DNA from: JBCBSZ01 sp039185015
Lineage (GTDB): Bacteria > Actinomycetota > Acidimicrobiia > Acidimicrobiales > Poriferisodalaceae
NCBI GenBank assembly: GCA_039185015.1
Contig: JBCDAU010000007.1
Coordinates: 62,001 to 126,000 of the forward strand
DNA: 64,000 nt
Direction of reading: 5' to 3'
Each line of letters begins with the position of its first letter. The first letter of the stretch is position 1. The translations under genes and the position numbers were made by a program. Below the pieces are notes generated by a model, which was not told the DNA's origin, made no database searches, and saw nothing but the letters and a program-made list of their open reading frames with translations. Shown here one piece after another: positions 1 to 8,709 of this stretch.

Positions 1-1107
1 ATCGTGCACTGGCCGGCCGGCATCTCCGCTCGCGGGGAGGTCCGGACGCAGTACACCCATGCCGTCGACATGATGCCGACCGTCCTCGATGCGCTCGGGA
101 TCGAGGTGCCGACGTCGATCAAGGGCGTGGCGCAGTCGCCGGTCGAGGGCGTGAGCTTCGCCCACACCTTCGACGACGCGGAGGCGCCGTCATTGCGCTC
201 GACGCAGTACTTCGAGATGCTCGGCCACCGCTCGCTCTACCACGACGGCTGGCGGGCGGTGTGCCCCTGGCCAGGCACGTCGTTCAGCGAGTCGGGGCGC
301 TCCTTCGGCGACCCGATCTCGAAGGAGCAGCTCACCGAGCTCGACGCCACGGCATGGGAGCTGTACCACGTGGCCGAGGACTTCGCGGAGAACCACGACG
401 TGGCCGCCGAGCACCGAGACCGGCTGATCGAGATGATCGCCACCTGGTACGTCGAGGCGGGCAGGTACGGGGTGCTGCCGGTCGACGGCCGCGGCACGTC
501 GCGTCTCGCCGAGGAGCGTCCCACGATCGCGGCCCCTCGGACGTCCTACACGTACTACCCGGGCACCCAGGCCGTGCCCACCAACGCAGCGGCGATCGTC
601 CTGAACCGCTCTCATTCCATCACCGCCGAGGTGGAGGTGCCCGAGGGCGGGGCCGACGGGATGCTCATCGAACATGGCGGCACCGACGGTGGCTACGGCC
701 TGTACGTACTCGACGGCCGCCTGACGTGGGTACACAACTACGTTGCCCGAGAGTTCCACCACGTGCGCGCCGAGCGGCCCGTGCCTGCCGGTCGGCATCG
801 GCTCCGGTTCGAGTTCGACGTGACGATCGAGCCCGACATCGCCGCAGGCCGCGGCGCCGGGGGCATCGGGCAGCTCTACCTCGACGGTGAGCTCGTCGGA
901 GCCGCTGAGGTCCCCGTCACGTGCCCGCTCTCGCTGGGGCTGACGTCGGGCGTGCGAGTCGGCTGGGCGCCGGGGGCGCCCGTCGGCCCTGAGATCACCC
1001 CGCCGTTCGAGTACGGCGGCGTCATCCACTCGGTGACGGTCGACGTCTCCGGCGACCTGGTCGAGGACGACGAGGCAACGCTCCGGCGGATCATGGCCCG
1101 CCAGTAG
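1..1107 (+). CDS. Arylsulfatase, C-terminal part (5' truncated by window edge)
   Basis: The frame is open from base 1, so the N-terminal catalytic part with the formylglycine site lies outside the window. What remains starts in a late alkaline-phosphatase-fold segment (HWPAGI, then DMMPTVLDALGIEVP, the usual 'in-line' motif after the active site of type I sulfatases) and a WELYHVAEDFAE stretch typical of arylsulfatases. The last ~170 residues form a beta-rich LamG-like tail (LYLDGELVGAAEVP). The family hydrolyses sulfate esters and usually acts on the cell surface or in the periplasm. The sulfatase assignment is firm; the substrate is unknown. The gene ends 9 bp from the convergent CpaE-like gene. 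Confidence 0.88.
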   Translation: MVHWPAGISARGEVRTQYTHAVDMMPTVLDALGIEVPTSIKGVAQSPVEGVSFAHTFDDAEAPSLRSTQYFEMLGHRSLYHDGWRAVCPWPGTSFSESGRSFGDPISKEQLTELDATAWELYHVAEDFAENHDVAAEHRDRLIEMIATWYVEAGRYGVLPVDGRGTSRLAEERPTIAAPRTSYTYYPGTQAVPTNAAAIVLNRSHSITAEVEVPEGGADGMLIEHGGTDGGYGLYVLDGRLTWVHNYVAREFHHVRAERPVPAGRHRLRFEFDVTIEPDIAAGRGAGGIGQLYLDGELVGAAEVPVTCPLSLGLTSGVRVGWAPGAPVGPEITPPFEYGGVIHSVTVDVSGDLVEDDEATLRRIMARQ

Positions 1108-1116
1108 CGGTCGGGC

Positions 1117-2382
1117 TCAGGAGGCGATGCCCAGATCGCCCGGCGCGATCAGCGTCGGCCCTGCATCATCACCTGATCGAGGCGCCAGGGCGTCAAGTCG
1201 GGCGCGGGCCGCGTCGACCACCGACGAGGCGAAGGCGTCGGGCAGGCGGGCCGGGTCGACCAGCGCGGTCTCGAGTGAGCGAGACGGCCCGACGAACACC
1301 GGTGACGGCACGGCGTCGGTGCGGCCGCGCCGTGCGCTGACGAGATCGCCGAGCGCTTGGGCGACAGCGGCGCGCCGGCGTCGACTCCGGGGCGCACGGT
1401 TGACGACGGGCAGCAGCCGAGTCGGCTCCACCCCGTGCTCGCAGAGCTCGCCGATCGTCCGGGCGAGCGCGTGGACGCCGTGGAGGTCGTCGAGGCCGAC
1501 GACGACGATCAGGTCGGCGCGGCCTGCGACCGAGCGGGCCAGGAGGTTACGGTCGGCGACGTCGGCCGAGCCGGTCGCCTCCACGCCTTCGACATCGGCA
1601 TCGACGTCGGCGACGACGAGTCGGTGCCGATCGAGGACCGAGTCGAGCGCGGCAGCGAAGGCACGGGGCCGGAGCACCGTCCAGTCTCGGTGACGGCGGA
1701 GGCCGAGCAGCAGCCGGTAGCCCCGGTCGTCCGAGGCCCAGGTGAGCTCGTCGAGCGCTGTCGGTGCCGGACGCCCGATCTGGTGCGCCTCCACGAGCTC
1801 CTGGACGCCGGGGACGACGTCGGTCGCGGCGTGGAGCATGCCGAGGTCGGCGTGGAGGGCGAGATCGGCGAGCAGGACGTCGTCGGGACGCCGGGCGTCG
1901 CCCAGTCCCTGTGAGATCGCCATCGCCACGACCGAGGTGCCGGTGCCGCCCGGACCGGTGACACCGATCAAGCGGCCGGCGACCGGCTCGTTCGTGAGGC
2001 TCGGTGGCGCCGGGACCTCGGCGATGGACGGGATGGATCGAGCGACCGAGAGCACGGCGTCGGTGAGGTCGCCGGGATCGACGTCGGCATCGAGGACGGT
2101 CACGAGGCCGGCGGGCCCGTCAGGACCGCCCGGCGACCGGACGCCGATGATCGGGACGCCGAGCTCGCCCGCCACGACCACGAGGTCGCGGTCGAGGCCC
2201 GGGCAGGCGGTGTCGACGAGCACGACCGACCACGGCCGTTCGTCGAGCCGTCGGCGGAGCTCGTCGACGCCCACGCAGCGGGCGAGCTCCACCGGCACCT
2301 CGCCGGTGGCGGCCCAGCGGCCGAGCGCCCGGAACCACTCGCTGCCGGGCGGAGCCGTGCCCAGGGCGACGAGGCGACTCAT
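1117..2382 (-). CDS. CpaE-like P-loop ATPase with degenerate Walker A
   Basis: A 421-aa protein with a pseudo-receiver N-terminal domain (residues ~1-115, including VVLVDTACPGLDRDL) and a MinD/CpaE-like ATPase fold from about residue 135. The deviant Walker A (normally KGGxGKT/S) reads GPGGTGTS at residues 143-150, so both lysines are missing. DVLLADLALHADLGMLH resembles the CpaE Walker A' region, and VVADVDADVEG the Walker B region. CpaE proteins localise Flp/Tad pilus machinery. The gene overlaps the upstream CpaB-like gene by 4 bp (ATGA), so the two are co-translated. No other tad genes are visible. Placement in the family is good; ATPase activity is doubtful. Confidence 0.75.
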   Translation of the reverse strand: MSRLVALGTAPPGSEWFRALGRWAATGEVPVELARCVGVDELRRRLDERPWSVVLVDTACPGLDRDLVVVAGELGVPIIGVRSPGGPDGPAGLVTVLDADVDPGDLTDAVLSVARSIPSIAEVPAPPSLTNEPVAGRLIGVTGPGGTGTSVVAMAISQGLGDARRPDDVLLADLALHADLGMLHAATDVVPGVQELVEAHQIGRPAPTALDELTWASDDRGYRLLLGLRRHRDWTVLRPRAFAAALDSVLDRHRLVVADVDADVEGVEATGSADVADRNLLARSVAGRADLIVVVGLDDLHGVHALARTIGELCEHGVEPTRLLPVVNRAPRSRRRRAAVAQALGDLVSARRGRTDAVPSPVFVGPSRSLETALVDPARLPDAFASSVVDAARARLDALAPRSGDDAGPTLIAPGDLGIAS

Positions 2383-3011
2383 CGATCGCCGCCCGGGGTG
2401 ATGCGGATCAGTCTGACGTCGCCGTCGTCGAGCGTCCCCAGTGCCCGAGCGAGCTCGGGATCGTCGACACCGAGGACGACCACCACGCCGGCGCCGCCCA
2501 GCGCGTCGACGGGTGCGGCGACGCTCGCCACGCGAGCGGGGCCGAGCTCGACGGGCTCGTCACCGCCCGACACGACGAGCACCTGATCGCCGGGTCGGAG
2601 GCGACCGCCGACGGCTTGCGCCTCGGCCAGGTCGAGCGCGAGCTCGAAACGGTCCGTGTCGACGTCGACGGCGTCGACGGCGCTGCGTTGGACGACCTCG
2701 TTGGCCGCGAGGTCGACGCGGAGGGTCGTGCCGACCACCTCGGCCGGGTCGGTGACCGACCGATCCAGGACGACATCGGGGGCGTCGATGGCGGCGAGGG
2801 CGAGATCCTCGGGACCGAGGACGACTCCGGCCGGCAGGTCGCGGACGGCGACCACGACGTCGGTGGAGTCGGATCCGCCGCTGCTGGCAGCCAGGGCGAT
2901 CAGCGCCGCGAGCGCCACGAGGAGTCCGCCGAGCACCGGCCGGGCGCCGGGCCAGCTCGGTCGGGCAGGCAGACGGCGAGGTGATCGGGTCGAACTCGCG
3001 GTCGTCGTCAC
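2379..3011 (-). CDS. SAF-domain protein, CpaB-like (Flp pilus assembly)
   Basis: About 210 aa. A basic, proline-rich cytoplasmic N-terminus is followed by one membrane segment (LGGLLVALAALIALAAS) and an SAF domain (VVVAVRDLPAGVVLGPEDLAL...) as in CpaB/RcpC, which form part of the secretin-associated Flp pilus complex. Acidic C-terminal half. I chose GTG at 3011 because AGGA lies 9 nt upstream; the frame stays open to 3083, where a longer version would start. It overlaps the CpaE-like gene by 4 bp and is divergent from the small HTH gene at 3148. Without pilin or secretin genes in view its role may be a pared-down Tad system outside the window or another SAF function. Confidence 0.72.
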   Translation of the reverse strand: MTTTASSTRSPRRLPARPSWPGARPVLGGLLVALAALIALAASSGGSDSTDVVVAVRDLPAGVVLGPEDLALAAIDAPDVVLDRSVTDPAEVVGTTLRVDLAANEVVQRSAVDAVDVDTDRFELALDLAEAQAVGGRLRPGDQVLVVSGGDEPVELGPARVASVAAPVDALGGAGVVVVLGVDDPELARALGTLDDGDVRLIRITPGGDR

Positions 3012-3147
3012 GTCGGGTGGTCCTGAGCCGTGCACGAGCGCGGAGCGTAGCGGGTCTGTGGTGTCGAAGGCCAGGCGAAGCACCGAGGAGCATCGAGAGA
3101 CTCCGAGGATCCCCCTACCCAGGGCGCGCGGTGGCTAAGGTCGACGT

Positions 3148-3381
3148 ATGTCCGATGACACCACGTGGCTGAGCACCAAGGCGGCGGCCGAGCGCCTCGG
3201 GGTCACGCCGCGGACGCTCTATCGCTTCATCGACGAGGGACAGCTTCCCGGGTACCGGATGGGCCGCGTGATCCGCCTCAAGCAGGCCGACGTCGATGCC
3301 TACATCGAGACCTGCCGGATCGAGCCCGGCACCCTCGAGCACCTCTATCCCGAGGTGCAGGGCGCCGACGCCGACGCCTGA
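3148..3381 (+). CDS. Small MerR/excisionase-type HTH DNA-binding protein
   Basis: A 77-aa protein. WLSTKAAAERLGVTPRTLYRFIDEGQLPGYRMGRVIRLKQADVDAYI is a complete excisionase-like winged HTH (MerR superfamily, as in BldC and phage Xis), and the C-terminal ~25 residues are acidic. Such single-domain proteins act as small transcription regulators or recombination directionality factors. No integrase is adjacent, so a regulatory role is more likely. The start ATG is preceded by TAAGGT (3136-3141) 6 nt away, consistent with a leaderless mRNA. It is divergent from the CpaB/CpaE-like pair. Confidence 0.8.
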   Translation: MSDDTTWLSTKAAAERLGVTPRTLYRFIDEGQLPGYRMGRVIRLKQADVDAYIETCRIEPGTLEHLYPEVQGADADA

Positions 3382-3430
3382 GCCGAGCGGGCGTCGGGAC
3401 CTGAGAGCGGCGGCCCGGCCGTCCGCCCGG

Positions 3431-4225
3431 TCAGTCGCCCAGGAGACGGCTGACCACCTCGACCACGCCATCGTGCTCGCTGTCGGGCACCTCTTCGTCG
3501 GCGGCCGCGAGGACCGACGGGTTCGATCCACCCATGGCGAACGAGCGTCCGGCCCACTCCAGCATCTCGAGGTCGTTGACGTTGTCGCCGACCGCAGCGG
3601 TCAGCGCCGGATCGATGTCCAACCGCTCGCACAGCCGTGCGAGGCCCGACGCCTTGTCGACACCGGGGCCGGCGATCTCGACGAAGCCGAGCCCGCTGTG
3701 GCTCGCGGCCGCCGACCCATCGAGCGCATCGACGGCGATCTTCCAGAGGGCCTCGCCGTCGATCTCCGGATGCACCGCCAGGATCTTGTGCATCTGCTCG
3801 GTGGCCAGATCGAGGACGTCTCCGACGAGAGGTGGCTGGTCGGGGCGCTCCGGGATGGCTGCCTCGAACGCCGCCTCGAAGGCGAAGGTCAGCTCCCACT
3901 CGGCGGCGAAGGCCACGCCGGGCGCCGCGGCGCGCAGGCGCTCGACGGTGGGGCGCACCGCTGCGCCGAGCGGCTGCACGTCGATGAGCTCCTCGTCGCC
4001 GACGTGGTAGGTCACGCCGCCGTTGGAGCACACGGCGTACCCGTCGATGCCGAGCTCCAGCGCAGCTCGTTGCGTGAAGCGGGGCGGACGACCGGTGGCG
4101 GCGACCACGACGATGCCGGCGCCGCGTGCGCGGTCGAGGGCCGAGCGGACCGCAGGCGCGACGGTGCCGCCGTGGCGGAGCGCCGTGCCGTCCAGGTCGG
4201 TGGCGAGGAGTTGGATGGGGGGCAA
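3431..4225 (-). CDS. Cof-type HAD-family phosphatase
   Basis: 264 aa. HAD motif I is ATDLDGTAL near the N-terminus (nucleophile DLD). Motif II lies in VVVAATGRPP. Motif IV is AAVGDNVNDLEML at about residue 215. This matches Cof/YidA-type HAD IIB phosphatases, which dephosphorylate sugar phosphates and similar small metabolites in the cytoplasm. The start is a TTG at 4225, supported by TACGGT 7 nt upstream on the same strand (4238-4233), so the message is probably leaderless. It is divergent from the PLP dehydratase gene, with 47 bp between the starts. Confidence 0.87.
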   Translation of the reverse strand: MPPIQLLATDLDGTALRHGGTVAPAVRSALDRARGAGIVVVAATGRPPRFTQRAALELGIDGYAVCSNGGVTYHVGDEELIDVQPLGAAVRPTVERLRAAAPGVAFAAEWELTFAFEAAFEAAIPERPDQPPLVGDVLDLATEQMHKILAVHPEIDGEALWKIAVDALDGSAAASHSGLGFVEIAGPGVDKASGLARLCERLDIDPALTAAVGDNVNDLEMLEWAGRSFAMGGSNPSVLAAADEEVPDSEHDGVVEVVSRLLGD

Positions 4226-4272
4226 GGCATCGACCGTATCCGCGGGCTGTCGCGATCGGGTTCACTGAACCG

Positions 4273-5214
4273 GTGTCCCGCGACGTCTCCTTGCCCGATG
4301 ACCCCGCCGAGCTGGAGGCTGCCCACCGGCTCATCGCCCCGCACGTGCGCCGAACCCCGATGCTGGCGGTCGGGACCGATCTCGTGCCGGGCATCGACGT
4401 CGTCCTGAAGCTCGAGCTCTTCCAACACGCCGGCTCGTTCAAGCCGCGAGGCGCCTTCCACCTCACCCTCGTTCGAGCGCGCCCGGCGGCCGGCCTCGTC
4501 GCCGCGTCGGGCGGCAACCACGGCATCGCCGTCGCGCACGTCGCCGCCGCGCTCGGGCTCGCCGCCGAGGTCTTCGTGCCCGGCATCTCGTCCCCGGTGA
4601 AGCGCGAGCGGATCGCCGCGCTCGGGGCGAAGGTGAGCGTCGTCGGAGACGTGTACGACGACGCCCAGGCCGCCGCCGACGAGCGTGCGGCAGAGACCGG
4701 AGCACTGCTCGTCCACCCGTTCGATCTCCCCGAGATCGTGCAGGGGCAGGCGTCCCTCGGGCGGGAGATCGCCGCCGACGTGCCCGACGCCGACGCGATC
4801 GCCGTCGCGGTCGGTGGTGGTGGGTTGTTCGCCGGGATCGTCGCCGCCCGCCCGGGTCCCCGCATCGTGCCCGTCGAGCCGACGGCAGCGCCCACGCTGG
4901 CCGGTGCGCGGGCCGCGGGCGAGCCCGTCCGGGTCGACGTCGGAGGTCTCGCCGCCGACAGCCTCGGCGCCCGTCGGATCGGTCGGTACGCGCACGTCGC
5001 CGCCCAGCGGGACGGCGTCGAGCCGTTGGTGCAGGTCGACGACGCTGACATCGTGCGTGCGCAGCGGCTGCTCTGGGAACGGGTCCGGGTGGTGGCCGAG
5101 CCGGGCGGCGCCACCGCGCTCGCCGGCCTGCTCGCCGAGCCCGGGCGGTTCGACGGACAGCGCGTCGTCGTCATCGTGTGCGGCGGCAACGTGGACCCGT
5201 CGACGGTGGGGTGA
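4273..5214 (+). CDS. PLP-dependent serine/threonine dehydratase family enzyme
   Basis: 313 aa, tryptophan-synthase-beta fold (fold type II). The PLP lysine lies in GSFKPRGA (~residue 55), the asparagine loop in ASGGNHGIAVAHVAA, and the phosphate-binding glycine loop in VAVGGGGLFAGI. The C-terminal VVIVCGGN is typical. Members deaminate L-threonine or L-serine, or racemise serine. There is no C-terminal ACT domain, so allosteric control by isoleucine is unlikely, as in catabolic forms. The start is GTG 4273; the frame is open upstream but that stretch lies under the divergent HAD gene. The exact substrate is not determinable. Confidence 0.85.
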   Translation: MSRDVSLPDDPAELEAAHRLIAPHVRRTPMLAVGTDLVPGIDVVLKLELFQHAGSFKPRGAFHLTLVRARPAAGLVAASGGNHGIAVAHVAAALGLAAEVFVPGISSPVKRERIAALGAKVSVVGDVYDDAQAAADERAAETGALLVHPFDLPEIVQGQASLGREIAADVPDADAIAVAVGGGGLFAGIVAARPGPRIVPVEPTAAPTLAGARAAGEPVRVDVGGLAADSLGARRIGRYAHVAAQRDGVEPLVQVDDADIVRAQRLLWERVRVVAEPGGATALAGLLAEPGRFDGQRVVVIVCGGNVDPSTVG

Positions 5215-5237
5215 GCCGCTGAGCAGGCGAGGGCCGG

Positions 5238-5364
5238 TACCCTGGCGGCGTCGTCGTCTTCCGCTGCCCGACGACGCTGCGAGCCACTGGTCCACCCGGC
5301 TCGCTGACGAAGACCAACGCAACCGCACCCGGGCCGGTGGACGGCTCCGGGGGAGAGACAACCC
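5238..5364 (+). promoter_or_regulatory. Promoter and ~115-nt structured leader of the DEAD-box helicase gene
   Basis: TACCCT at 5238-5243 looks like a -10 hexamer. The first part of the expected transcript can form a hairpin from GCGTCGTC (5248-5255) and GACGACGC (5270-5277). A purine-rich ribosome site (GGGGGAGAG) precedes the ATG. Unlike most genes here, this one has a long leader, which would fit cold- or autoregulation known for RNA helicases. The regulation itself is inferred. Confidence 0.4.
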
Positions 5365-6549
5365 ATGACCACCTTCGCCGAACTGGGCGTCGAGACCGCC
5401 CTGGTCGACGCCCTCGCCGACCAGGGCATCACGGCCCCCTTCGCCATCCAGGAGATGACCGTCCGAGACGGTCTCGCCGGACGGGACGTCTGCGGCAAGG
5501 CCCAGACGGGGAGCGGCAAGACGCTCGCCTTCGGCCTCCCGCTCGTGTCGCGCACCGAACGAGCCGAGGACGGCAAGCCGACCGCGCTGATCCTCGTGCC
5601 GACCCGCGAGCTGGCCAACCAGGTCGCCGAGGTCGTCGCCCCGCTCGGCGAGGTCCGCGGCCTGCGCTCGCTCGCCGTCTACGGCGGTACCAACCTCGAC
5701 AAGCAGATCGAGGACATCAAGGAAGGCCTCGACGTCATCATCGCGACGCCGGGCCGCCTCATCGACCTGATCGACCGGGGGGCCATCGACGTCCGGGGCA
5801 TCACCCGGGTCGTCATCGACGAGGCTGACCGCATGGCCGACATGGGCTTCCTGCCCCAGGTCGAGTGGGTGCTACGCCACATCGAGGTCGAGCACCAGAC
5901 GATGCTGTTCTCGGCGACGCTCGACGGCGCCGTCGATCACGTCATCAAGCGGCACCTCTCCGATCCGGTACGCCACGAGGTCGTGTCGGACCAGGTGACC
6001 GTCGACCAGATGCATCACCGCTTCCTGAAGGTCCACGAGATGGACAAGGTGCGGGTCATCGCCGCCATCGTCCGCAACGCCTCCCGCACGATCGTGTTCA
6101 CCAACACGAAGCGGGCCGCGGATCGCCTCGTGCGCGACCTCAGCAAGGAGGGCGTCCGCGTCGCCGCCATCCACGGTGACCTCCGCCAGCAGGCCCGCGA
6201 GAAGGCCCTGGAGCGCTTCGCCGAGGGCAAGCTGCCGGCCTTGGTCGCGACCGACGTGGCCGCCCGTGGCATCCACGTCGACGAGATCGACATCGTGATC
6301 CACTCGGATCCGCCGGACGACCACAAGACGTACCTGCACCGGTCCGGTCGGACGGCCCGTGCCGGTTCGACCGGCGTCGCCGTGAGCCTCGCTCTCTGGA
6401 ACGAGGAGATCAAGGTCAAGCAGCTCCAGCGCCGCCTCGACCTCGCGTCCCCGCTCGTCGAGGTCTTCTCCAACGACGGCCGCCTCACCGACCTCGTGCA
6501 TGGGTGGGGCGATGAGGACGACGTCGCCGGGCAGGCCACCGGTTCCTGA
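5365..6549 (+). CDS. DEAD-box ATP-dependent RNA helicase
   Basis: 394 aa with the full motif set: Q motif (APFAIQEMTV), Walker A AQTGSGKT, PTRELA, TPGRLIDL, DEAD in VVIDEADRMADMGF, SAT in FSATLDG, and C-terminal VATDVAARGIHV and HRSGRTARAG. It has only the two RecA-like domains, without the long basic tail of RhlE/DeaD forms, so the target is probably chosen by partners. It unwinds RNA duplexes in ribosome assembly or mRNA turnover. Its 3' end overlaps the start of the methyltransferase-like gene by ~38 bp, so the two are translationally linked. Confidence 0.93.
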   Translation: MTTFAELGVETALVDALADQGITAPFAIQEMTVRDGLAGRDVCGKAQTGSGKTLAFGLPLVSRTERAEDGKPTALILVPTRELANQVAEVVAPLGEVRGLRSLAVYGGTNLDKQIEDIKEGLDVIIATPGRLIDLIDRGAIDVRGITRVVIDEADRMADMGFLPQVEWVLRHIEVEHQTMLFSATLDGAVDHVIKRHLSDPVRHEVVSDQVTVDQMHHRFLKVHEMDKVRVIAAIVRNASRTIVFTNTKRAADRLVRDLSKEGVRVAAIHGDLRQQAREKALERFAEGKLPALVATDVAARGIHVDEIDIVIHSDPPDDHKTYLHRSGRTARAGSTGVAVSLALWNEEIKVKQLQRRLDLASPLVEVFSNDGRLTDLVHGWGDEDDVAGQATGS

Positions 6550-8155
6550 CGGGCTGGACGAGCGGCTGGCCCTCGCGGCGCGAGCCCTGGCGCGCGCCGA
6601 CGGTGTCCCCGCCGCCGTCCTCGATGACGATCCCTGGCTGACCGGTCGCGCGGACGTCGAGGTCGACGATCTCGAGGCTCGGGCGGACGCGCTCGGTCGC
6701 TTCCATCAGCGGGCGCTCGCCCGCGCCGACCGCCTCGCAGGCGGCGTCTTCCACACCCCGGTCGAGGTCGGGCGCGTCCTGGTCGACCTCGCCCTCGACG
6801 CGCTCGGTCGACGACCTGCCGCGGTGCTCGACCCGGCAGCTGGGGGAGGTGCCCTGCTCCTCGCGGCCGCCGATGCGCTCGTCGACCGAGGTCACCCGCC
6901 GGACGAGGTCATCCGATCGCTCGCCGGCGTCGAGATCGACCCGCTCGCCGCGTCGGTCGCGACGTCGACGCTGCGTCGGTGGGGGTGGCGGCACGGACTC
7001 GGCTGGTGCCTCGACGTCCAGATCGGTGCGGGAGACGCGTTCTCCTGGCCCGCCGATCGCCAGGTGGACCTGCTGGTCGCCAACCCGCCCTTCGGGGGAC
7101 GACTTCGGGGGCCGGCGCTGCCCGCGCCACCCGTGCGCGTTCGGGCTCGGCTGGGCGCCTACGCCGACCTGGCCGCCGCCTTCCTCGTGCTGGCCGATCA
7201 GCTGACGGTGGCCGATGGGGTCGTGGCCTGCTTCACCCCGTCGTCGCTCCTCGGAGCGCGTGATGCCGCAGAGCTGCGCCAGCACGTTGTCGAGCGTCGC
7301 CGCCTGGCCGCGGTCTGGGTCGATCCTCCGCCCTTCGACGAGGTGGCCATCGACCCCTGCGCGGTCGTCCTGGGCCCGCCGGGCTCGAGGACCGCGGCCC
7401 TCGTCGGGGGAGAACGGCTCGAGGTCGAGGATCCCGGGCCCACCTGGTCAGCCGCTGCGTCCGCGGTTCCGGAGCCCGTCGGGCTCATGACGGCCGGACG
7501 GCTCGGCGACGTCACCGAGGTCATCTCGCCCTTCCGCGACGAGTACTACGCGCTCGCCGACGCCGTCGACGAGGACGGCCCCGGTCCGCTCCTCATCACC
7601 TCGGGGCTGATCGATCCGGCCCGATCCCGATGGGGGCGGACGACGGCGCGCATCGCCCGTCGTCGCTTCCGTCGTCCCACCGTCGTGCTCGACCGGGTCG
7701 GGGCTGCCGGCGAGCGATGGGTCGAGCGCCAGCGGCGGCCAAAGGTGCTCGTCGCCAGTCAGACGCGCCGGATCGAGGCGATCGCCGACCCCGACGGGGA
7801 CCTGGTCGGCATCACGCCGGTGGTCGCGGTCGTGCCCCACGACGGCGACCCGTTCGCCGTCCTCGCGGTGTTGCTCTCGCCGATCTCGACCGCCGTGGCC
7901 AGGCGAGGGAGCACGGGCACCGGCCTGACCCGGTCGGCGATCCGCGTGAGCGGTCCCGCCCTCGCCGCCCTCCCGCTGCCGGCAGATGCCGGCGCCTGGC
8001 GCCGGGCCACCGAGCGACTGCGCCTCGACGGCGCGGCGGCGCTGGTCGAGGTCGAGCAGCTGATGTCCGAGGCCTATGGCCTGAGGCCGGACGATGCGCT
8101 GTGGCGATGGTGGGAGCTCGCCCGGGCGACCCTCACCCCGGCACCCAGCGAGTGA
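6512..8155 (+). CDS. Orphan N6-adenine DNA methyltransferase-like protein
   Basis: About 547 aa. HTPVEVGRVLVDLAL matches the 'FTP' motif before N6-methyltransferase domains, VLDPAAGGGALLLAA is motif I (SAM binding), GVEIDPLAASVA motif II, and LLVANPPFGG the catalytic NPPF/Y motif IV. The C-terminal ~250 residues may hold target recognition (LPLPADAGAWRRATERLRLDGA resembles the end of HsdM/type IIG half-TRDs). No restriction gene is adjacent. It overlaps the helicase gene in another frame. ATG 6512 has a G-rich Shine-Dalgarno; ATG 6500 is the alternative. The substrate could be DNA, or less likely RNA or protein. Confidence 0.72.
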   Translation: MRTTSPGRPPVPDGLDERLALAARALARADGVPAAVLDDDPWLTGRADVEVDDLEARADALGRFHQRALARADRLAGGVFHTPVEVGRVLVDLALDALGRRPAAVLDPAAGGGALLLAAADALVDRGHPPDEVIRSLAGVEIDPLAASVATSTLRRWGWRHGLGWCLDVQIGAGDAFSWPADRQVDLLVANPPFGGRLRGPALPAPPVRVRARLGAYADLAAAFLVLADQLTVADGVVACFTPSSLLGARDAAELRQHVVERRRLAAVWVDPPPFDEVAIDPCAVVLGPPGSRTAALVGGERLEVEDPGPTWSAAASAVPEPVGLMTAGRLGDVTEVISPFRDEYYALADAVDEDGPGPLLITSGLIDPARSRWGRTTARIARRRFRRPTVVLDRVGAAGERWVERQRRPKVLVASQTRRIEAIADPDGDLVGITPVVAVVPHDGDPFAVLAVLLSPISTAVARRGSTGTGLTRSAIRVSGPALAALPLPADAGAWRRATERLRLDGAAALVEVEQLMSEAYGLRPDDALWRWWELARATLTPAPSE

Positions 8156-8262
8156 CGTAGCGTCCTCGCCGGCGCTCCCGACCACCCACGGCGCGAGGCC
8201 GCGGAGACATGCCGCCGTACGTCCGGCATTGTGGTCATCGAGACGGCTTCGGGGGGACGGGG

Positions 8263-8703
8263 ATGCACGACGACGGCATGGAGGGCGGCGACCTCTTCAT
8301 CACCCCCCGCAGGATCGTCTGGGCCTACCGGGCCGCTGCGGTGTTCATGATCGTCCTGTACCTGACCGCAGCGAGGACGCACTTCGGGGTCCTCGCCCTG
8401 GTGTTCTTCGCGCTCGGGGCGTGGTTCGGTTCGAAGGCGGTGCTCGTGACCGATGCCGAGGTGCTCGTGTCGACGCTGTCGGGCCCACCTCGGCGGGCGC
8501 CCTACGACGCGATCATCGCCGTGCAGGCGGACGCCGGCGCCTGGGCGCTGCGCATGGTCGACGGTTCGCGCTTCCACCTCCCGCCGGTCGAGGACCGCGA
8601 CGCGGTGATCGCGGCGATCAGGCGACACGTGCCCCGGGTGCGAGTCGACCGCCTGGCCATGAACGGCGGGTGGATCCGGAAGCTGCTGCGCCGCGAACGC
8701 TGA
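8263..8703 (+). CDS. Small membrane protein with PH-like domain
   Basis: 146 aa. Two hydrophobic segments (AAVFMIVLYLTAA and VLALVFFALGAWFG) form a hairpin near residues 24-62. A bacterial PH-like module follows (VLVTDAEVLVSTLSGPPRRAPYDAIIAVQ...RMVDGSRFHLPP) and a basic C-terminus. ATG 8263 follows the G-rich stretch GGGGGGACGGGG; an upstream in-frame ATG at 8209 is possible. A TAGCGT at 8158 could be the -10. Function unknown. Confidence 0.6.
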   Translation: MHDDGMEGGDLFITPRRIVWAYRAAAVFMIVLYLTAARTHFGVLALVFFALGAWFGSKAVLVTDAEVLVSTLSGPPRRAPYDAIIAVQADAGAWALRMVDGSRFHLPPVEDRDAVIAAIRRHVPRVRVDRLAMNGGWIRKLLRRER

Positions 8704-8709
8704 GTCGGC

